27,044 nt of DNA, from contig DASYDU010000346.1 in assembly GCA_036499445.1 (NCBI GenBank), positions 1 through 27,044 of the forward strand, read 5' to 3'. The DNA comes from DASYDU01 sp036499445 (GTDB taxonomy: Bacteria; Planctomycetota; Planctomycetia; Pirellulales; Lacipirellulaceae). The first letter of the stretch is position 1. Every line of letters begins with the position of its first letter. Positions 24,263 through 27,044 of this stretch are shown one piece after another. The translations under genes and the position numbers were made by a program. Below the pieces are notes generated by a model that had not been told where the DNA came from, did not search any database, and saw only the letters and a list, made by a program, of their open reading frames with translations.

Positions 24263-24532
24263 TTGACAGGATAACAGGCTCGGATGGATTTACAGGATGC
24301 TCGGGCGTCCACGAAACCATGTCGAATTCTGTCTCACGCAAAGGCGCCAAGGCGCAAAGATCTTTGGTTAACGCTTGTTGGAAACAAAGGACGTTCATGA
24401 ACTTGTTGCGTCTAATACTAAACCTTTGCGCCTTGGCGCCTTTGCGTGAGATATTCCTCAACGTATTTAAAGAGTATGCGAGCAACTCTCAATCAATCCT
24501 ATCGATCCTTCGAAATCTTGTAATGCTGTCAA
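24263..24532. repeat. Nested foldback element in the gcvT-gcvH spacer (includes CGCAAAG copy 2)
   Basis: The core arms, 28 nt each at 24332-24359 and 24424-24451, are perfect inverted copies built of CGCAAAGGCGC-type words with a 64-nt centre. Outside these, TTGACAG (24263-24269) and CTGTCAA (24526-24532) are also inverted, and the adjoining bases are loosely similar, so nearly the whole 306-nt spacer is palindromic. No gene is seen in it. It could pause transcription between gcvT and gcvH. Confidence 0.8.
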
Positions 24533-24535
24533 AGG

Positions 24536-25672
24536 CTAAGTGCGTTGTCCGCGGTCGTAGAAGGGGAGGGGGACGACGACGGCTGGGAATCGGGTGCCGC
24601 GGATGTCGATTGCTAGTCGTGCGCCGGTGGCTTGGGCTGATGGGCCGACGTAGGCCATGGCGATCGGCCGCTCGAAGGTTGGTGAGAACGTGCCGCTGGT
24701 GACTTCGCCGACGGGTTCGTCGCCGAGCAGCACGGCTGCGCCTTGCCGAGGCACGCGCTTGCCATCGAGCTGCAGACCGACGCGGACTTGTTGATTAGCA
24801 TCGCGAGCCGCGCGCTCGATCGCTTCGCGGCCGATGAATTCTCGTTCCCCAAAAGTGACGGCAAATGTCAGACCAGCTTGGATTGGGTTGACTGTCTCGG
24901 AAAGTTCGTGCCCGTAAAGCGGCATTGCCGCCTCAAGCCGGAGCGTGTCGCGGGCGCCGAGGCCGACCGCCATGCCGCCGGCTGACTCGCTTAGCGCGAT
25001 CATCCGCTCCCAAATGCTGGTCGCGACTCCCGCCGGGCAAATGATCTCGCAGCCGTCTTCGCCCGTGTACCCGGTGCGGCTTACGAAGCAATCGACCGCA
25101 CTTAATTGGCCGAATGTACCGGTGTAGTATCGCATAGCTTTCAAGTCGCCGGTAAAAAGAGGCGCGACGAGGCAGACCGCTTTCGGGCCTTGGACGGCGA
25201 TCATCGCGGTGGTCGTTGTGACGTCGTCCATTTTGGTGGCGTAGTCCGGAAGTCGCCGCTTGAGCCAATCAACGATCTTCATGCGATTCGAGGCGTTCAC
25301 GACCATTTGGAAAGTCGGTGTGTCGTCGGCGATAGGTCCGTTTACCGGGAGACGATAGACGAGGACATCGTCGAGGATGCCGCCGGCGGCATTGCAGACT
25401 AGGCCATAGCGAATCTGCCCCGGTCGCATGTCGGCGACACGGCGCGTGACCTCCGCGTCAAGGAATCGCTCGGCGTCGGGGCCGAAAAACTCCAGCCGGC
25501 CCATGTGCGAGATATCGAAGACGCCGACAGCGCTCCGAGTGGCCAAGTGCTCGGCCGTGATCGACGTATACTGCACTGGCATGGACCAACCGGCGAAGTC
25601 GACCATGCGGCCGCCGTACGCGACGTGCCAGTCGTGGAGCGGTGTGCGGAGAAGTTCGACGGTCATTGTCAT
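24536..25672 (-). CDS. gcvT: Glycine cleavage system T protein (aminomethyltransferase)
   Basis: This enzyme releases ammonia from aminomethyl-GcvH and passes the methylene group to tetrahydrofolate. It has 378 residues. Motifs are LHDWHVAYGGRMVDFAGWSM near the start, SAVGVFDISHMGRLEFFGPD, RYGLVCNAAGGILDDVLVYR with the catalytic-site Asp, VSRTGYTGEDGCEIICPA, and a C-terminal barrel with VGEVTSGTFSPTFERPIAMA. The ATG at 25672 and a second ATG two codons later are both possible. It is the first gene of the gcv run. No glycine riboswitch was recognised in the 225-nt gap upstream. Confidence 0.96.
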   Translation of the reverse strand: MTMTVELLRTPLHDWHVAYGGRMVDFAGWSMPVQYTSITAEHLATRSAVGVFDISHMGRLEFFGPDAERFLDAEVTRRVADMRPGQIRYGLVCNAAGGILDDVLVYRLPVNGPIADDTPTFQMVVNASNRMKIVDWLKRRLPDYATKMDDVTTTTAMIAVQGPKAVCLVAPLFTGDLKAMRYYTGTFGQLSAVDCFVSRTGYTGEDGCEIICPAGVATSIWERMIALSESAGGMAVGLGARDTLRLEAAMPLYGHELSETVNPIQAGLTFAVTFGEREFIGREAIERAARDANQQVRVGLQLDGKRVPRQGAAVLLGDEPVGEVTSGTFSPTFERPIAMAYVGPSAQATGARLAIDIRGTRFPAVVVPLPFYDRGQRT

Positions 25673-25897
25673 GGCGGTCCATCGCGAGGAGAATTCGGCA
25701 AACCGCAGCGAGCGGCGGGACGGTTCGGCGTGGCGAACGTATTTTAGTGGGTCGTGTGCCGTTATGGCAGGGGGCGGGCTGATTCGGCGTTCTACCTCGC
25801 GGTGCCCGAGAAAATCCTGGAAACCGCGTCGGAAAGATGGGATACTGGCGACGGAGCGTCGCGCGGTCGTTGTTCAATTTACTTTGGGAGTCGCGCA

Positions 25898-26353
25898 ATG
25901 ATCATGCGAAGAGATATTCTTGTGGCCGGCGTTGCGGCCAGTTTGACGATTGGCGCGCTCGCGCTGGCGCAGTCGCCTGCGAAGGCGATCTTGAATTCGT
26001 CTGTCTTCGATTGGGCGAAGATGGCGGCCACGGCGACGAAGTATGGCGAGAAACGCGACGTCGTGAAATCGCCCACCGCGACGGCCGACCAATTGGATAT
26101 CCACGTTACGACGGTGAACCCAGGACAACGTTCTCACGAACCCCATCGACACCCTGAAGAAGAGGTGATCATCGTTAAGGAAGGCACGATCGAATCGATG
26201 CAGGAAGGCGTGACGACGAAGGTCGGTCCCGGCTCGGTGATCTTCGAGGCGTCGAACCAATTGCATGGCCTCGCGAACGGCGGCGACACGCCGGCCACCT
26301 ACCTCGTCATTAAGTGGTGGACGCCGGGGACGCTGCAAGCCAAGCCAGAGTAA
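25898..26353 (+). CDS. Secreted cupin-domain protein
   Basis: From the ATG at 25898 the protein has 151 residues. The N-terminus MIMRRDILVAGVAASLTIGA plus LALAQSPAKA is a signal peptide, with RR but not a full twin-arginine motif. The cupin core shows HEPHRHPEEEVIIVKEGTIE (the H-x-H-x(4)-E metal set), GPGSVIFEASNQLHGLANGG (second motif with His), and ATYLVIKWW. It is a single small beta-barrel that probably binds one metal ion. Substrate and role are unknown. The open frame starts further upstream (25754), but the part before 25898 has no protein-like pattern. It is divergent from gcvT. Confidence 0.85.
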   Translation: MIMRRDILVAGVAASLTIGALALAQSPAKAILNSSVFDWAKMAATATKYGEKRDVVKSPTATADQLDIHVTTVNPGQRSHEPHRHPEEEVIIVKEGTIESMQEGVTTKVGPGSVIFEASNQLHGLANGGDTPATYLVIKWWTPGTLQAKPE

Positions 26354-26395
26354 ACGAGCTCGCTAAATAACTCGCACGAACCACGAGGATCCATC

Positions 26396-26803
26396 ATGGA
26401 AACCGACCGCCCCAATCCCGACAACGATCCGTTCGGTCCGCCGGCCGTTTCGACCGTCGTCCACTGCATCCACTGCGGCGAGGAATATGACAGCTACAAA
26501 ATCGAGTGGCGGATCGAGCGCGATGCCGACGGCACGGAGCACGGCTTCTGGTGCTGCCCGATCCCCGGCTGCGACGGCATGGGCTTCGGATTCGACATCT
26601 TTCCGGTCGATCCGGAGTATCGCGATGAGAACGGCGAGCTGATGTGGCAGAGTGACAACCAGGAAGACTTCGAGGTGGAAGAGGAGGATTTCGACTTCGG
26701 TGACGCGCTGGTATTTGAGGACGTCGAGATCGAGTCTCCGTCGGTAGGCAAGAATCCGCCGGGCGAGTCGGCAGGGGGGCAGTCGGAGGATGTGCCGTTT
26801 TGA
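26396..26803 (+). CDS. Cys-rich acidic protein, probable zinc ribbon
   Basis: The protein has 135 residues. HCIHCGEEYDSYKIEWR and, about 25 residues on, FWCCPIPGCDGMGFGFDIFP supply two CxxC-like pairs that could hold one zinc ion. The C-terminal half is very acidic (EDFEVEEEDFDFGDALVFED) and ends in a flexible Pro/Gly/Ser tail. No known family is recognised. The protein could bind nucleic acid or another protein through the ribbon, but that is not shown. It starts 42 nt after the cupin gene, and the ATG is clear. Confidence 0.75.
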   Translation: METDRPNPDNDPFGPPAVSTVVHCIHCGEEYDSYKIEWRIERDADGTEHGFWCCPIPGCDGMGFGFDIFPVDPEYRDENGELMWQSDNQEDFEVEEEDFDFGDALVFEDVEIESPSVGKNPPGESAGGQSEDVPF

Positions 26804-26893
26804 AAGCGGCATTGGTGACGAATTGCGTTGATCGAGTATGCTAAAATGAACTAGGATTGTTAGTCGACGAATAGTGAAACACGAGGACGCGTC

Positions 26894-27044
26894 ATGAAGC
26901 TGAAAGTGTGGATACATCCGGCGGAGGAAGGCGGCTACTGGGCCGAAGTGCCGGCCTTGCCGGGCTGCGTCTCTGAAGGTGAGACATTCGACGACACGCT
27001 CGCCAACATTCGAGAAGCCGCCGAAGGATGGTTGGAAACTTCGG
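26894..27044 (+). CDS. HicB-family protein, cut by window edge
   Basis: Fifty codons are visible: MKLKVWIHPAEEGGYWAEVP, ALPGCVSEGETFDDTLANI and REAAEGWLETS. This is the HicB antitoxin-like domain (partial RNase H fold): a leading strand, GGYWAEVPALPGC, and a helix starting TFDDTLANI. HicB proteins neutralise the HicA mRNA interferase when paired. No hicA lies upstream, so a partner, if there is one, is beyond the right edge. The ATG at 26894 is the only reasonable start. Confidence 0.85.
   Translation, partial: MKLKVWIHPAEEGGYWAEVPALPGCVSEGETFDDTLANIREAAEGWLETS

Noticed and set aside
25673..25897. Glycine riboswitch upstream of gcvT
   Set aside because: The region lacks the conserved aptamer core and paired stems that I would expect.
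1..27044. CRISPR array, prophage or insertion sequence
   Set aside because: No regularly spaced direct repeats, phage structural genes or transposase were found. All repeats seen are foldback units without genes.

Overview
The window is a high-GC bacterial chromosome segment that most resembles a planctomycete (Pirellulales-like Planctomycetota). The case rests on gene content: an ECF sigma factor beside a membrane protein with a LolA/RseB-like ectodomain, stand-alone FHA proteins, a secreted PQQ-type propeller, a short SpoIIE phosphatase, several small proteins of planctomycete style, and foldback repeats between genes. No phage or transposase gene is visible. The taxonomic call is inference, not a database result.

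Left part (1-5.8 kb): a SpoIIE/PP2C phosphatase runs off the left edge on the minus strand, with a divergent membrane protein carrying a GAF-like domain. A LssY-C-domain membrane protein follows. RecQ converges on it. A tRNA-Pro(CGG) lies 19 nt upstream of the RecQ start and creates a false N-terminal extension if the open frame is taken at full length.

Manganese block (5.06-7.9 kb): a DtxR/MntR-type regulator is divergent from an NRAMP transporter (mntH), followed by a universal stress protein. The mntR-mntH gap holds a TTGACA-17-TATTCT promoter, a perfect 20-bp palindrome at the expected start of transcription, and a 12-bp stem hairpin in the mntH leader.

7.9-16.3 kb: an ECF sigma factor and its putative anti-sigma/LolA-like partner (minus strand), a relic of a second universal stress gene, a lipoprotein, and then a tight three-gene run (FHA-GAF-sigma54 activator, PQQ-like propeller, PaaK-like adenylate-forming enzyme). 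A 106-nt foldback repeat separates these from a DUF971 and PGPGW membrane protein pair.

16.3-19.4 kb: an orphan receiver-domain protein, two small unknown proteins, RpiB and an FHA protein, then about 435 bases without a gene.

19.4-25.7 kb: a full glycine cleavage locus on the minus strand in the order gcvT, gcvH, gcvPA, an unknown secreted protein, gcvPB, and a lipoate ligase-family enzyme. GcvT, GcvH and the split P-protein oxidise glycine, and the ligase could attach lipoate to GcvH. The spacers of this locus hold two members of a CGCAAAG-type foldback family. A GGTTCAG-type repeat has been accepted in frame inside gcvPB and also touches the ligase start.

Right end: a secreted cupin, a Cys-rich acidic protein and a HicB-like protein cut by the window edge.
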